Shown here: positions 1 to 11,191 of the stretch, in pieces | How the letters are laid out: every line of letters begins with the position of its first letter | How positions within the stretch are numbered: the first letter of the stretch is position 1 | Origin: Tipula vernalis | Taxonomy: Eukaryota > Arthropoda > Insecta > Diptera > Tipulidae | Length of the DNA stretch: 64,000 bases | Direction of reading: 5' to 3' | Assembly (NCBI GenBank): GCA_958295665.1 | Contig: OY282558.1 | Coordinates: 184,986,015 to 185,050,014, forward strand | Made by a program: the position numbers and the translations under genes | The notes under the pieces: model-generated | Databases searched by the model: none | What the model was told of the DNA's origin: nothing | The model's input: only the letters and a program-made list of their open reading frames with translations

Positions 1-306
1 TACCATAGAGATCCCATAAACTATAGTCGAATATCAATCTTTTGAATTTTGTTGAACGAATTTCGACGTTTAATTTAGTGCAACTGACGGTATGTAGTAT
101 GTTTTCAATGGGCCTGTTATTTATTTAAGTTTACAAATGAACCGTTATTAGTGTAGTCATTTTGACCAATAAAAACTGCTTAAATGTTATCTTTTAATTT
201 AAATTGAATATTGGATTTGTCCTTAAAGATGATTCAATTTGAAAAATCTTATCTCTGAAAATGGCATTTAGGCGAATAAGTTATCACCCCATACAAAAAA
301 TATATA
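1..306. other. Unassigned AT-rich flank
   Basis: I see no coding potential, repeat boundary or RNA gene here. It is the left flank of the Tc1-like element, whose TA target begins at 305. Confidence 0.4.
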
Positions 307-1834
307 CAGTGCTGGGAAAAAAAAATTGGGCAAACATATTTTATTACAAATCGGAGTCTTTTTTTCCTAAAATTACAAAACTTTTGAAACCAATTGGCTT
401 ATTGTTTCATTTTAAATACATGTATGATCTAATTTTTTGAAAAAAAAAAAAAAAAAAATTACCTTAAATTTAGGGGGAAAACCCGAAAAATGCCAAAATA
501 TTCAAAATATGTTGATTGGAGTTAAAGTAATGGAATAAATTAAATACTTATTTTTTAATTTTTTTTGTTTTTTACTGATTTATAAAAATTCTATCTTTAA
601 TATTAATATTTTATTGGACCGCCATTTGCTTTTATTACAGTGATATACCTCTGATTCATTGAATTTGATACATTTTTAGAGATTTTGGAATTTTTTATTA
701 CAATGTCGTCGGAACCGTTTTAAAACTTCATCGGACATAAGACAGGATCTTGAGCGAGCAACGGGAAAAAAAAATTCAGCCGGCTTAGTGAGAAAAAGAC
801 TTGTTAAAGCTGGTTTGAGAGCACTTAAACCAGTCCAGAAGCCTGGTTCACATTACGAGTGAAAAAAAAAAAAAGTTTGCTATGGGCCCAGGAGCACGTT
901 TCATGGATTCAGGAGATGTGGAATGATGTGATTTTCTCCGATGAATAAAAATTCAAGCTGCATGTTGGAGATGGAAGAATTCTCGTAAGGAGAGAATCTC
1001 GCGAGAGGCTTAACAACGAATGTCTTTTAAGACTTCCACCGAAAAATGAACGAGTTATGATCCGAGGATACTTTTCTGGAAATGAAACCGGTCGATTGTG
1101 CTTCCTTAGTTCCAAAATTACAGCAGCTGTTTATCTGCAGATCCTACATAACGAATTTGAGCCTTCTGTGTTAAAGCTTTTCGGCGAGATTTACAGATTT
1201 ATTTTTCAACAGAACAACGCTCCATGCCATACCGCCAAAGTTCTGAGTTTTTAACTTTGAATTGTAGATAGAAAAATTGGCTTTCAGATAAATATAAATA
1301 ATTTGTTAAAAACTTATTTTCTTATCTCTTCATTTAAAGGTAAAAAAGTACTTTGGTCTATAATGAAGCTAGAAGTAGCAAGAAAGTGCCCAGAATCAAT
1401 TCAAGCTTTAAAAAGTTTGTTGATGACGATTTGGGAATCCATACCTTCTACGACTTTGAAAAATTTATCAAATTTAATGAATCAGAGGTGTATCGCTGTA
1501 ATAAAATTAAATGGCGGTTCAACACAATATTAATATTAAAGATAGAATTTCTATAAATCATTAAAAAACAAAAAGAAAATTAAAAAGTAAGTGTTTAATT
1601 TATTCCATTACTTTAACTCCATTCAACGTATTTTGAATATGGTATTTTGGCATTTTTCGGCGTTTCTTTCCTAAATTGCAGGTACATTTTTTTTCTTCAA
1701 AAAATTAGGTCATACATGTACAATATTTAAAATGAAACAATAAGCCAATTGGTTTCAAAAGTTTTGTAATTTTAGCAAAAAAAGACTGCAATTTTTAATG
1801 AAATATGTTTGCCCAATTTTTTTTCCCAGCACTG
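307..1834 (+). mobile_element. Tc1-like DNA transposon, dead copy with very long TIRs
   Basis: The element starts CAGTGCTGGG at 307 and ends CCCAGCACTG at 1834, with TA on both outer sides, as expected for Tc1/mariner insertion. The inverted repeats are far longer than the usual few tens of bases: matching sequence runs from 307 to about 680 and from about 1460 to 1834 (roughly 370 bases each). The right arm therefore covers the last part of the transposase gene, and the left arm carries a copy of that coding end in reverse. The arms have diverged, so this is an old copy. Length (1528 bp) is normal for Tc1. Confidence 0.88.
690..1533 (+). pseudogene. Tc1-type transposase relic
   Basis: This is a cut-and-paste DDE transposase that would act on the surrounding TIRs. 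The family pattern is visible in pieces: VRKRLVKAGLRA (about 787-822), IFSDE near 933-947, FIFQQNNAPCHTAKV near 1198-1242, and the C-terminal RCIAVIKLNGGSTQY ending at 1533. It cannot be functional. A stop follows SDE, the second catalytic Asp of the QQDNAP motif is Asn (QQNNAP), the usual MVWGCFS motif reads MIRGYFS, and several frameshifts separate the pieces. The third acidic residue is in the disrupted stretch. Confidence 0.8.
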
Positions 1835-2244
1835 TACGTATACGGAAAATTTGGGATTTTATTTTGGGAAGTATTTCACAGGCATATATCCGGAAGGTGT
1901 TTTTCGAGTTTAAATTTCACCGTAAGTAAAAGTATTTATTCGACTATATCACTCATTAAATTATAAAAATCAATGTATGCCTGGTTTTTCTAATAGTTAA
2001 AATATAGTAACTATGGTTACATCGATTATATAAGCCTTTGTATAATCGATTATATAAACATTTGTAAAATGTAGTAGCATAATTAAAATCGTGTAGGCTT
2101 AGCAAATTTGAAATTTGACAAAAGAAAAAACAACAATTCTGTTTATATATGTCAGTTTCCAGTTATCGACTTCAATAAATCCAAAATGGATCCAATTCCA
2201 AAATGGAAATTTATTGTTTTCTTTATTCAAGATATAGTCTCCTG
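1835..2244. other. Unassigned intergenic stretch
   Basis: I see no gene. A short direct repeat of the word tcgattatataa occurs at about 2020-2055. Nothing else is recognisable. Confidence 0.35.
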
Positions 2245-2380
2245 TATACCACACGACAATGGATAATTTTCTCTTATTTCGACGTATTGCCTTTGCAAAA
2301 CACCACTCGACCTTCGGTCTCGTGGTGTTTCAGGCAATACGTCTCGTATAATCGAAAATTTTCGATCGTCTTGTGGTATA
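2245..2380. repeat. Palindromic fold-back element
   Basis: Two arms of about 60 bases face each other around a short GC-richer loop near 2308-2325 that contains gaccttcggtc. Left-arm words (tatacc, cgtattgcc, aaaacaccac) recur in reverse complement on the right (gtggtgttt, ggcaatacg, ggtata). It has the structure of a MITE; no superfamily can be named. Confidence 0.7.
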
Positions 2381-2558
2381 ACATACGATTATTTAACAAT
2401 TCTAGAGAAAAATATTTTTTATTATAAATAAAAAAGTTAAGTGCATTAACTAACTAACCCAAATTTTAAACAACGTTCAGAAATATCATGCATAAGATCT
2501 GCATAAAAATTATCCGTTACATGAAAATATTGAAGTTTGTTCAGAATGGAATTTTCTT

Positions 2559-3290
2559 TTATTCCAATACTTTTATAGTCGTTATTTTTAATGTCATATC
2601 TTCATTTATTTTACATAATCTACACGGGAAATTATGAGAAAAAGAACCTACATAACCTACAAGAGTATTCAAAGCTAAATTGTCTCCAATAAATAGAGAA
2701 ACTACAAAGTAAATCTTAATTTTACCTTGTGAAGTTTGAATTTCTATTCCATTTTCTAAAGATTTTAGAATTTTTACAAATTCGGTTATTGCTTTAGATG
2801 GACGATAATTTTTTAAATAACAACTTTTCAAAAACATTGCAATGAAAATATTTTTTAAGTTGTTATTATCTTCCGTAAGGGTAGGAAAATGGTAATAAAA
2901 AATACCTACCTAAATTTTTTCTCATTTTAATATCATCATAATTGCACATTATTGGTAAAACAATTTGAATTATTTGTAATAATTTTGCTTTCCATTTTAA
3001 AGATTGTATACAATTTTCGTATTTATCAATCACACTTGTTAGTTTATTTGTGTATTCAATAGTGCTTCTTAAAATATTACCTTTACCAAAAAAGTTAATT
3101 ATTTGTTGCTCAATAGGCATTAATATTCCTTCTATATTCTTTTTAACTAAAGTAGGTTTGTGTCTTTTTATAAGGCTAATTGTTAACTTATCTATTTTAA
3201 ATTTAATTGGCTCCATATAAAGAGATCTTTCTTTTAAAGTTTTAAGAAATAAATATTCAGTTTGAATATTTATAAGACAACTTTTATAAG
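2559..3290 (-). pseudogene. Transposase-like relic (GDNLxLN...CRxCK family)
   Basis: This is a piece of an unnamed eukaryotic protein family that I know as a repeated, transposon-like family in insects, cnidarians and fish. The frame at 3290-2930 carries a segment with MEPIKFKIDKL and KNIEGILMPIEQQI. A second frame (2837-2559) carries KSLENGIEIQTSQGKIKIYF, FIGDNLALNTLVGYVGSF and NFPCRLCK, the most conserved part of the family. The two pieces are joined by a deletion: the segment that normally lies between them (the NPLGSHAG region) is missing. The 5' side is cut by the LINE fragment that starts near 3295. A CMC/EnSpm-type link is my inference from the CACTG-ended elements elsewhere in the window. 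Confidence 0.6.
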
Positions 3291-3294
3291 ACAA

Positions 3295-3745
3295 GAAGGG
3301 GAGTCGTAACAACTTCAACAACAACGTCAAGCAGCATTTGCTTATGGTAAGTACAAATTTGGATGACCGCATGGGGGAACATGATGATGGAACGAAATCT
3401 CGCCCTACCCCAACCATCGATGGAAAAAATAGTAACAATTAATTAAGTTCTGATTTAGATTTAGAGATCCTGAGTAACCGGCCAAGGGTTCCAGAGAAAT
3501 ACAAGCATCCAATCACGTAGTTAAGTAGTGTTGTCTTGTGCTAACTAATTTTTCATATAAATTGTACTAACAATTTTACTAACTATCGGCTACATAGGTG
3601 TCTGTACCGGGTTGAATCTATAAAATTAACATTCCTTTCATATCCTTTGGTATTGTTAATGTGTAATGGGTGTGTACGGGTGGGCCGGCGTCATCCGGAA
3701 GACATGTCTAGGCTTGGTCGTACACTCCAATCAATCAATCAATCA
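3295..3745 (+). mobile_element. 5'-truncated LINE 3' end with (TCAA)n tail, copy R3
   Basis: This is one of three copies of a repeat that I call R. The other copies, both on the minus strand, are 52538-52692 joined to 56300-56528, and 56836-57243. Shared words in order are tcctgagta-ccggcc, ttccagagaaat, gctaac, ggtgtctgta-ccgggt, ggtcgtacactc and a tail of CAATCAATCAATC. A short open stretch in the first 130 bases, ending before 3440, may be the end of the LINE's reading frame. A microsatellite tail and 5' truncation fit an RTE- or CR1-like LINE; the clade is inferred. Confidence 0.6.
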
Positions 3746-3947
3746 AAGATGTTAATGCCGTGTGGCGTATATTAATTATATGATAGTAGAGAACACTTCT
3801 GTTACTTAAAATAAATTGTGTAAAATATGACAAACGGTATTTTTTTCTTTTCATTGTGCGAACGGATAATTGATTGGACGTTAAATTTTACTGCATAATA
3901 ATGTTCTGCAAACGAAATCTTGCGATTTCGTTCCACTGCCAAGCCTA

Positions 3948-4412
3948 ACCTTGCCCAAATTTCAGTTAACGGGTCATCAAAAGAAAATACTAAACATTGT
4001 AAGTGGAACACTGCCATTAAGAATATTCAAAATCCTCCGTTTCGAAAAAACCTTTTTCTGGATAATATGCCCATACATTGGCTTATATGACCTATATAGC
4101 CGAACCTTGCCCAAATCTCTGGCAGTGCTTGTTAATAGATCCCCAATATAAAATACTCAATGTTTAATGGCCATTAAGAGGTTTCCAAATCCTCCGTTTC
4201 GAAAAAAACTCTTCTGTATAATGTGCCCATACCTTGGCTTATATGACCTATATAGCTAAACTTTGCCCCAAATCTCTGAGAGTGCTTGTTAATGGGCCAT
4301 TAATAAAAAATACTCAATATCTTAAGTGCAAAACTGTCATTAACAAGATTCCAAATCCTCCGTTTCGAAAATATTTTTCTTCTAAGCTTTACATGGAAAC
4401 ACTCATTCAATT
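3948..4412. repeat. Tandem repeat, about 3 units of 156 bp
   Basis: Units start at 3948, 4104 and 4260, so the period is exactly 156 bp twice. Each unit has ttgcccaaat..., then a taatggcc/ccattaa segment, then aaatcctccgtttcgaaaa and cttatatgacctatatagc. The third unit is incomplete. The units are clearly diverged. Short open frames inside are by-products of the repeat. Confidence 0.85.
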
Positions 4413-5121
4413 ACGTTTTAATGGGAATTAAAAACCATTTTTTTAGTTTGGATGTGTTTTGTTTGGAATCAAATAATTACCTTTTAATTATTTGTTAGAA
4501 ACTTAACGGCAAGAGATCACCCAGTTCATTCCAATAAGAATTTTGTTTTGAGTATTTCTAATACGAGTACATACATATGTTTTGTTATTTTTTGTCAGAA
4601 ACTTCACGTCGGTAAATACATTATAAGCCATCATAAAGTTATCAAAATGAAGTAAAACTGAATCTACCGATACCATAAATTCTGCAGAATTTTCTTCACC
4701 TGCTACCATTACGGCAGGTTGAAACGTAATTTTGATTTTTATACAGAAATATTTTCGTTTATTTATTTCGGCTTGTAAATCCGAAATGTATTCACTGATG
4801 TTGACTTTCCATAAAACTCCGTCGACTTTTTTCCTGGCGGTAGGTTTTATTATTGTATTTAATTATTGTAGATACTGCAACCTACGGTATTCTAAAAATG
4901 AAAATATAATTTTTTTTCTTGATAATTTGCTTACTTAAATACAATTTTAATTATTTGGTTGTTTGTTATTGAGTGCTAATCGCTTCGCTTGTTTCGCAAA
5001 TGTCGCACTCGGTTCACAAAAGGAGGCGTTTCCTAACTGGTTTCATAAATAGCTATTACGTTTCAAGAGAAAAAAAAACCCTTCCATTTTTGAATGTAAA
5101 AGGAGGTTGTAGAATGCTACC
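4413..5121. other. Unassigned AT-rich stretch
   Basis: It holds only short open frames without recognisable domains on either strand (for example minus 4709-4503 and plus 4973-5191). I do not support any as a gene. Confidence 0.35.
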
Positions 5122-5342
5122 AACAATTATCCCTAGAAAAATTATCAGAGCAAGTTTCATGTGGGGAGCTCGGGAAAATTCGTTTGAATGAAAATCTCAT
5201 ATAAAATTAAAAAATTTGTATAAATTCAACCTTGAAAGTGTCATACAAATTTTTTAATTTTATATGGGATATTCATTGAAACGAATTTTCCCGAGCTCCC
5301 AACATGAAACTGGCCTTAATAATTTTTCTAGGGATAATTGTT
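5122..5342. repeat. Fold-back MITE with about 100-bp arms
   Basis: The left arm (from 5122, aacaattatccctag) and the right arm (ending at 5342) are near-perfect inverted repeats with a spacer of about 20 bases around 5220-5240. Both arms hold gggagctcgggaaaattcgt. A further diverged piece of the inner sequence (ggttgaatttatacaaattt) recurs at about 5390-5410, outside the element. Confidence 0.85.
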
Positions 5343-5788
5343 CGTAACGCACACTAATTGAAATACTTTCCAGACGTGACAATTTAAAGGTTGAATTTAT
5401 ACAAATTTTTACATTTTATATTTAGCTTTTCTGTTGAAACTTAAAGTATAATTCCTATGGTAAACAGTGATAAACTGATACACCAAAATGAGCCTTTATT
5501 CAACCGTAAAATCACTTCATGAAAATTCCAGTTTCTAGGTTGTTTAGTTAATTTTTCATTTTATTTAAAATATGTTTCGGCTGAAATATGTCGGCTAGTA
5601 TCTTTCTGCTGGGATAGCCTAGACACTATCTGCATTACCGACATTTTATATCTTTTGGCTGAAAACTTTCGGCTAACTTTAATAGTATATTTATCTGTAT
5701 TTGATTAAAAAAAATAATACAAATGCTATATTCATTATTTCATTCAAAACAAACGCAAAAGAAAATGACAAAAAATTTGTGCATTGTA
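5343..5788. other. Unassigned stretch
   Basis: No gene is seen. It includes the partial repeat of the preceding palindrome near 5390. Confidence 0.3.
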
Positions 5789-6884
5789 ATTCTCTCACAA
5801 AATTATTTGTGCATAGCAAGAAAAAATTTTCTTTTAACGGGAATTCCGATATTTTTTTAATGTTTTATTAAAAATGTTATAGGTGGTCCTTTTAGTTATT
5901 ATTTTCTATTACAAGTGTTAAGTCGATATTCTTCAAAATGGGTAAAACAAATGAATTATCTTTGGAGGTTAGGGGGTGCCTATAAATAACTTAGCACGGA
6001 TGTACAGGTGTCATCGAAATTCGATTGCTTACCAAATCCAAAAATCAAAAAATAAGAGTAGCTGGAAAAATGTGCAAGGGTGAGGACGAAAACGAACTAC
6101 AACCGCTAAAGAAGATAACAGAATAGTGAAACTACTTAAACGCAATCCTCAGGAAAAAATCGAGCAAGTACAGAATGAAATAAATTACACTCGAAAAGCC
6201 AAAATCTGTCTGATGACTGTATGAAGACAACTATATGAGGCAAATGTCAAAGCCTAATACTTTTCAAAAGAAGCCGTTCATAAGCCAAACAAATAAGAGA
6301 AAGCGACTTAAATTTGGACACACCTACCAGTCAAAGGCTGTAGAGTTCTGGCATAATATTTTATGGACAGATCAGTCATGTTTTAATTTGGATAGAACCT
6401 ACGGTAAAAAAATATTTTTATTCCGTTCCCGAACAAAAAAAAAAAATCGCACCGTTATTATGCCCACTCGCCATAGTGGTGGCGGAGTAAAATAATGGTA
6501 TGGGGGTGTTTTAGCTATAATGGTGTTGGCAATCTCAAAATGATACCTGAAAAGGTAACTTCAAGTACGCACTTGGAAGTGTTAAACGAGCACGCTTTAG
6601 TTTCCAATTGTGAATTGATAGGCCAGCATTTTATATTGCAGCAAGACAACGCTCCAATTCACAAAAGTAAATTCATCACGAAGTTTCTAAGAGATTTGGA
6701 TCAACAAACACTTGATTGGCCTTGATTGGAATGCAGCCAAATGAAACTTTTACTGTGGTCAGAATATTTGGGATCAAACAAATAATTATTATTTTTTTTA
6801 AATAAATTTTTGGATCATAATTTTAAATTTAATCGAGTGATTTGTTAAGTATTTGCGATGCACAAATAATTTTGTTAAGGACTG
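5789..6884 (+). mobile_element. Second Tc1-like element, dead copy
   Basis: The right end at 6884 reads ...aggactg followed by TA. The left end is eroded but shares acaaaattatttgtgcat with the reversed right end (5799-5816 against 6850-6875). An extra imperfect copy of the same motif lies just outside at 5770-5788, so the left limit is uncertain by about 20 bases. It is a different family from the element at 307-1834. Confidence 0.7.
5938..6760 (+). pseudogene. Tc1-type transposase relic
   Basis: It begins MGKTNELS, the usual Tc1-like start, and then breaks repeatedly. Readable pieces are RTTTAKEDNRIVKLLKRNP (6093 on), RLKFGHTYQSKAVEFWHNIL (about 6308), LWTDQSCFNLD (first Asp present, TDQ instead of SDE), MVWGCFSYNGVGNL (6495) and FILQQDNAPIHKSKF (second Asp intact). 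One base is lost in the A-run at about 6490 between GGGVK and MVWG. The reading frame ends after DWP, before the region of the third acidic residue, so the protein is inactive. Confidence 0.8.
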
Positions 6885-7443
6885 TATAGATCCCGTTTGA
6901 AAGTCTATTTGATCAGGTTTATGGGTATTATTTTTAATGACTAAAACGGGCTAGGTTATACGAATGGAATGGGAATAAATCCAAAAGGCGTTTCACCAAA
7001 ACGAATGCATCATAGGTACGCTGCATAATTTTCCATGTAATAATTAAAAAAAAATAAATAAATAAAAGTAGATCATCGAAATTTTTAAGGTATACACATA
7101 GTAAGCAGTGAATTGTATTTAGGAGAAATCTATAGAGTTGTTCCCGAAAAACTCCTTGCTTAATTTGAATATCTTGATAATTACTTTATCCTTATTATAT
7201 TTAAAGAATAATTAATAATTTCAAATTATAAAACATCAGAAGGTGTATTTATTCGTAAAAGGAATAATATAAAATATTAAAGTATTCATTGATCATAAAA
7301 TGGAATAAATTAAACCCAACTACAAAACTCCAATTTATTCTTATAAGGAATAATTTGTACAAAAAAGTTTCTCTCCGTGTATCTGTGAGCAGATGCAAGT
7401 ACTTGTGAATAGTCTGCTAACGTCAATGAAATACAGCTAATAT
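6885..7443. other. Unassigned, with a solo repeat end at 7385-7428
   Basis: The stretch 7385-7428 (agatgcaagtacttgtga, then ctgctaacgtcaatg) matches the right end of the inverted-repeat element at 35280-35925. Otherwise it is AT-rich sequence without genes. Confidence 0.4.
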
Positions 7444-8080
7444 CGGGTATTTTCTTTTATTCATTCCACAGCAAGAACAGAAGGAATAGAATATTGATCA
7501 CGTGACCTCGGAATATTCCGTATGTAATGTAATAAAAGAACGGATTGGAATAAATGAAATACATTTTCCATAGCATGAATTTTTTTTATATTTTAAAATT
7601 AGGAAACAAATTAAGTTTATTAAATAAAAAATTTCATTACAATTAAATGATGTTGCAAATATTTTGTGCATGAAAACACACAATGTAATATTAATTTTAA
7701 TTGATATTTCTTAAAAAATATAACCTGCGACTTTTTGTATCCGCCAAGCTCTATGTAAAACTATTTTTAAATTATTTTCGAAAATTTGATTATTTTACGC
7801 CTTAAACGATTAATTGTATCATAATTAATAATTTCATTTTCTATAATATGTACGATTTAATTCAATTTAATCATTTAAATTGTGAACACCGAACATAATT
7901 ACAAAACGTCAAATGAAATATTCTTTTTATTCCACCTTTAGATGTAATACATTGTGAGTGTTCCGAATAAATAAAAGAATAGACTAAAAAAGGAATAGAA
8001 GGAATGGGATGAATAAAAGAACGATTTATGTCACTTTCGGAATATCCGGAATATCCAGAATGAATAAAAGAAAACACCCA
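7444..8080. repeat. Inverted-repeat element, about 640 bp
   Basis: The left end ggtattttcttttattcatt and the right end aatgaataaaagaaaacacc are inverted copies of about 24 bases. The word ggaata and its complement recur many times inside, suggesting an internally repetitive MITE. No transposase is present. Confidence 0.55.
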
Positions 8081-8319
8081 TCAACGTTAAAAAAAAAGTA
8101 TATATCTGGTAAGCTTTTAAAGATAAATTATTTCTGTCACGTTTTATTCACATTTTATGACATTTTATTGGTTGAAATTTCAACGATATGTTGATCGATA
8201 CGTTATTTGTGAATTGCTTAAATAAAATCGCCTTAAAAGGTATTATTTCTGAGTTATAAATTATTTAGGGGATAAAGGTGTAAATCTTAAGGGACAGTTT
8301 AAACGGGCATACAAGAAAA

Positions 8320-8690
8320 CAATTTTGGCGACAAACATTACGGCATCACGAATAATATTTTGGAACAACATATGGAAAAACAAACAAATATTTTTGAAGG
8401 ACATAATTAAATACTGTGACGACAAACATTGGCATCAAAATTAATAAATTGGCAACAAATATAATATTTTGGAACAAAACAATGAAAATACAAACAAATA
8501 ATTTTCAGCGTCTAAAAAAAACAGTTTAGCGACAAAGGGTAGCATAAAAAATTAGAAATAAGCAGAAAATATAATATGTGGTTAAATTATTAAGGTTATA
8601 CAAAAAAAATATATTTCAGCATCAAACAAAAAATTTTGCCGTCAATAAAAAAACATAAAATTTAATTTTCTGTATGTTTTTATTCTAATG
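8320..8690 (+). repeat. Degenerate short-period repeat array (A)
   Basis: Words such as ggcgacaaacatt, ttggcaacaaatataatat and attttggaacaaaa recur every 20-30 bases, with a higher-order step near 100 bases (8323, 8417, 8526). A reverse-complement relative lies at 17175-17535. Confidence 0.5.
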
Positions 8691-8697
8691 GCTTTTA

Positions 8698-9179
8698 GGC
8701 TCTTTCCGAAAGTTATACTTATTGCCGCCAGACTTATTTGCCGCCAACTTAAATAAGTATGTAAAATCATTCGAATTTATTTCACATACCTATTTCTTAT
8801 TTTGACAACAACGCATTTAATTTTTAACTAATAAACAATTTTTAATTAAATTTTTTATAAAATTTAATTAATGCATAATATCACAATGTATCTATATGCA
8901 ATGAACTTAAGAGAATTTTGGCTTTCAGTTTAGATTTTTTTGTTTTTGTAAGCACATACTTATTTTAAGTTACCTCGCCAACATAAATAAGTATGTAAAT
9001 GAGTATAACCCTTCCGGCGAAAAAATATATACAGCAAAAATGTACAGCGTACGAACAGTTTATAAACGCTTTTTTTCCGTTCAGTTTTAGTGTAAAGTTT
9101 ACGACCTTAGTATAAAAAAGTCTTCGTAAACTGTACGTTTATGTTACGCCTGGTCAGGAGGGAACTTTCAGAAAGGGCC
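8698..9179. repeat. Inverted-repeat element related to the GGCTGTTTTCC MITEs
   Basis: Left end ggctctttccgaaagttat and right end aactttcagaaagggcc are inverted. An inner pair of tacttatt/aataagta blocks at 8720-8760 and 8950-8990 resembles the smaller MITE family at 9533, 14926, 16242 and 16350, so this looks like a longer member of the same group. Confidence 0.5.
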
Positions 9180-9361
9180 TCAAAGCTGTCGGAAATTCCC
9201 AACAAACAATCCACACGGAAACCGGAATGTTTCCAACTTCAAAATCGCATGATGTACCCCCTAAACAGGTAAACGGCGCTAACTATTATATTCACAAGTT
9301 TTTATTATGCTGTCCGAATATGTTTAATATTTCCCCACCTCATATATGTATATATTTAGTG

Positions 9362-9408
9362 GGCGCATGCCAAAAGACTTCGGGTTTTTCGACACGCGTT
9401 CTACGCTA
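9362..9408 (-). repeat. Copy of the copia target repeat
   Basis: Reverse-strand copy of a dispersed segment (gtagaacgcgtgtcgaaaaa, then cttttggcatgcgcc). The same segment is split by copia at 9661-9673 plus 14545-14590 and is intact at 16466-16512. Confidence 0.6.
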
Positions 9409-9532
9409 AAAAGATACATTTTTCCATCTCTCTCGTGTTATATTATAAAAAAATTATTAAACATAATACAACAACTAAAAAAAATTAGTAACTTTTTAGA
9501 ATATAAACACACAATATAAATTTATCTTTTTA

Positions 9533-9660
9533 GGCTGCTTTCCACACGATACTTATTTACTTACTTATTTGTGGAACCTAACTTATTCAGCGTAATTTCT
9601 TATGGAACAAGTTAGGCTCCACAAATAAGTAAGTAAATAAGTATCGTTTGGAAAACAGCC
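9533..9660. repeat. Palindromic MITE, 128 bp, TSD TTA
   Basis: The arms run GGCTGCTTTCC...tacttatttacttactta and its reverse, closing around a short centre at about 9597. It is flanked by TTA at 9530-9532 and 9661-9663. A 3-bp TWA-type duplication with GGC ends suggests PIF/Harbinger (Tourist-like) MITEs; this is inferred, as no transposase of that type is seen here. Confidence 0.85.
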
Positions 9661-9673
9661 TTAGTGTAGAATG

Positions 9674-9846
9674 TGACAGAATATGTAATTTGTCGGTTAC
9701 CCAATAAGCAATATGAATGCGACCATATTATAATTCTTCTTCAATTGTTTTGTGGTTAGTTGTAACGATCCTTCATACTGAGAACATTAAAAAGAAATAT
9801 TTTAATCTTGCATAAACGTATTTTATTTTCTTTAGACATTTTAATA
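9674..9846 (+). repeat. copia 5' LTR
   Basis: It starts TGACAGAATATG directly after the target duplication GAATG (9669-9673) and ends ...TTTTAATA directly before the primer-binding site. It matches the 3' LTR with three substitutions and one single-base indel. Its last dinucleotide is TA instead of CA. Confidence 0.9.
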
Positions 9847-9861
9847 GGTTATGGGCCCAGT
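9847..9861 (+). promoter_or_regulatory. Primer-binding site for half initiator tRNA-Met
   Basis: GGTTATGGGCCCAG directly follows the LTR. It is complementary to the anticodon-side interior of initiator tRNA-Met (CTGGGCCCATAACC), not to the tRNA 3' end. This is the known Drosophila copia arrangement, in which a tRNA half-molecule primes minus-strand synthesis. Confidence 0.85.
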
Positions 9862-10066
9862 AGTGATTAAATAATAGTTTTAAATAGTTTTTTTTAATTC
9901 TAAAAATCGTACGCATAAACTAAAACTTTGAAGGTTAAGCGCGTGGTTTTTCGTGTATTGTGAAATAGTTTTTGTTTGGTTCATCGGTTGCCTCGTGCTT
10001 TGACCATTTTATTTTTTTAAATTAATTTCACAATATTGGGCAAGTTGAAGAAGTATTGAATCAAAC

Positions 10067-11191
10067 ATGCAAAAAGTAAAACCATTTGATAGTTCGAATT
10101 TCTCGAATTGGAAATTTCTAGTCAAAACATTACTAGAAGAAAGGAGTCTAGAAAAGTTTTTAACGAGTTCATTGGACACGTTATTGAGAGATGTTCCAGT
10201 TGATGCGAAAGATGAGGTTAAAAGTGAGAGGATCAGAGACACGTTGATATGTGATGAGAAAAAGTGCAAATCAATTTTGGTGCAATGTATTGGTGATTCT
10301 CAACTGGAGTACTCGTATATTAAAGACAAACAGTTCGCGAAGGAAATATACGATACATTAATTGGTGTGTTTGAGCGCAAAAGTGTTGCCGGTCAGTTGT
10401 TGTTGCGAAAACAGCTATTGACAATGCGATACAAAGATGGTGACGACATCAACGAATATTTTTTGCAATTCGATCATACTGTGCGTGAACTGAAGTCAAT
10501 TGGCGCCACATTGGAAGAACTTGACGTTGTCTGTCATCTGATTTTAACATTGCCAAAAAGTTTCGATGGCTTGGTTACAGCGCTGGAAACAATGGATACA
10601 ACAAAGATAACAATCGAATTTGTTAAAAGTCGTCTATTGGACGAGTGTGGAAAGCGTGCTGCGTGTGGAAATGGATGTAGCGGTAGATCAAGTGATTCGA
10701 TGGCAATGCAAGCAGATCGTTCAAAGGTTATTTGTCACAGATGTAAAAAGTCAGGGCATATAAAAGTAAATTGCAGGGTAAAATTGTCAAAGAAAAATGT
10801 TGTGTACAATAAGAAAAGTGTCGGTGCAAATTATGCTGAGAAAGATGACAATCCAGAGTTTTTGCTTTGTGAACAACAGGATGTCATTAGTGAGTCAGTT
10901 GGGAATAACGATGATGTTGCGTCATGTTGCATGGGTGCCAAAACATCAAAGAATGGCAGTGATGGCTTTGAAGAGATAAACTTTGTTCTTGATTCGGGCG
11001 CAACACATCATATTGTTAACACTAAGGTATTTTTCAATAGCATGCATAGAATTGAACCGATAAGTATTTCAACGGCAAAAGCTGGCGCATCATTAGTGGC
11101 AAAGCAAAAAGGTGATATTTCTATAAAACGATTCAAAACGTTTTATTTGTTGAGAATCTTAAATGCAATTTGCTGTCAATTCGTCAATTGA
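10067..11191 (+). pseudogene. copia gag-protease part of the polyprotein
   Basis: It starts at ATG 10067 (MQKVKPFDSSNFSNWKFL, the copia-type Gag start). Gag continues with the alpha-helical region and a CX2CX4HX4C zinc knuckle (CHRCKKSGHIKVNC, near residue 223). The aspartic protease follows with LDSGATHHIVN near residue 307. A frameshift at about 11135 puts the last 15-20 codons out of frame before the stop at 11191; the true frame resumes in the next segment. In life Gag forms the particle and the protease cuts the polyprotein. Confidence 0.85.
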
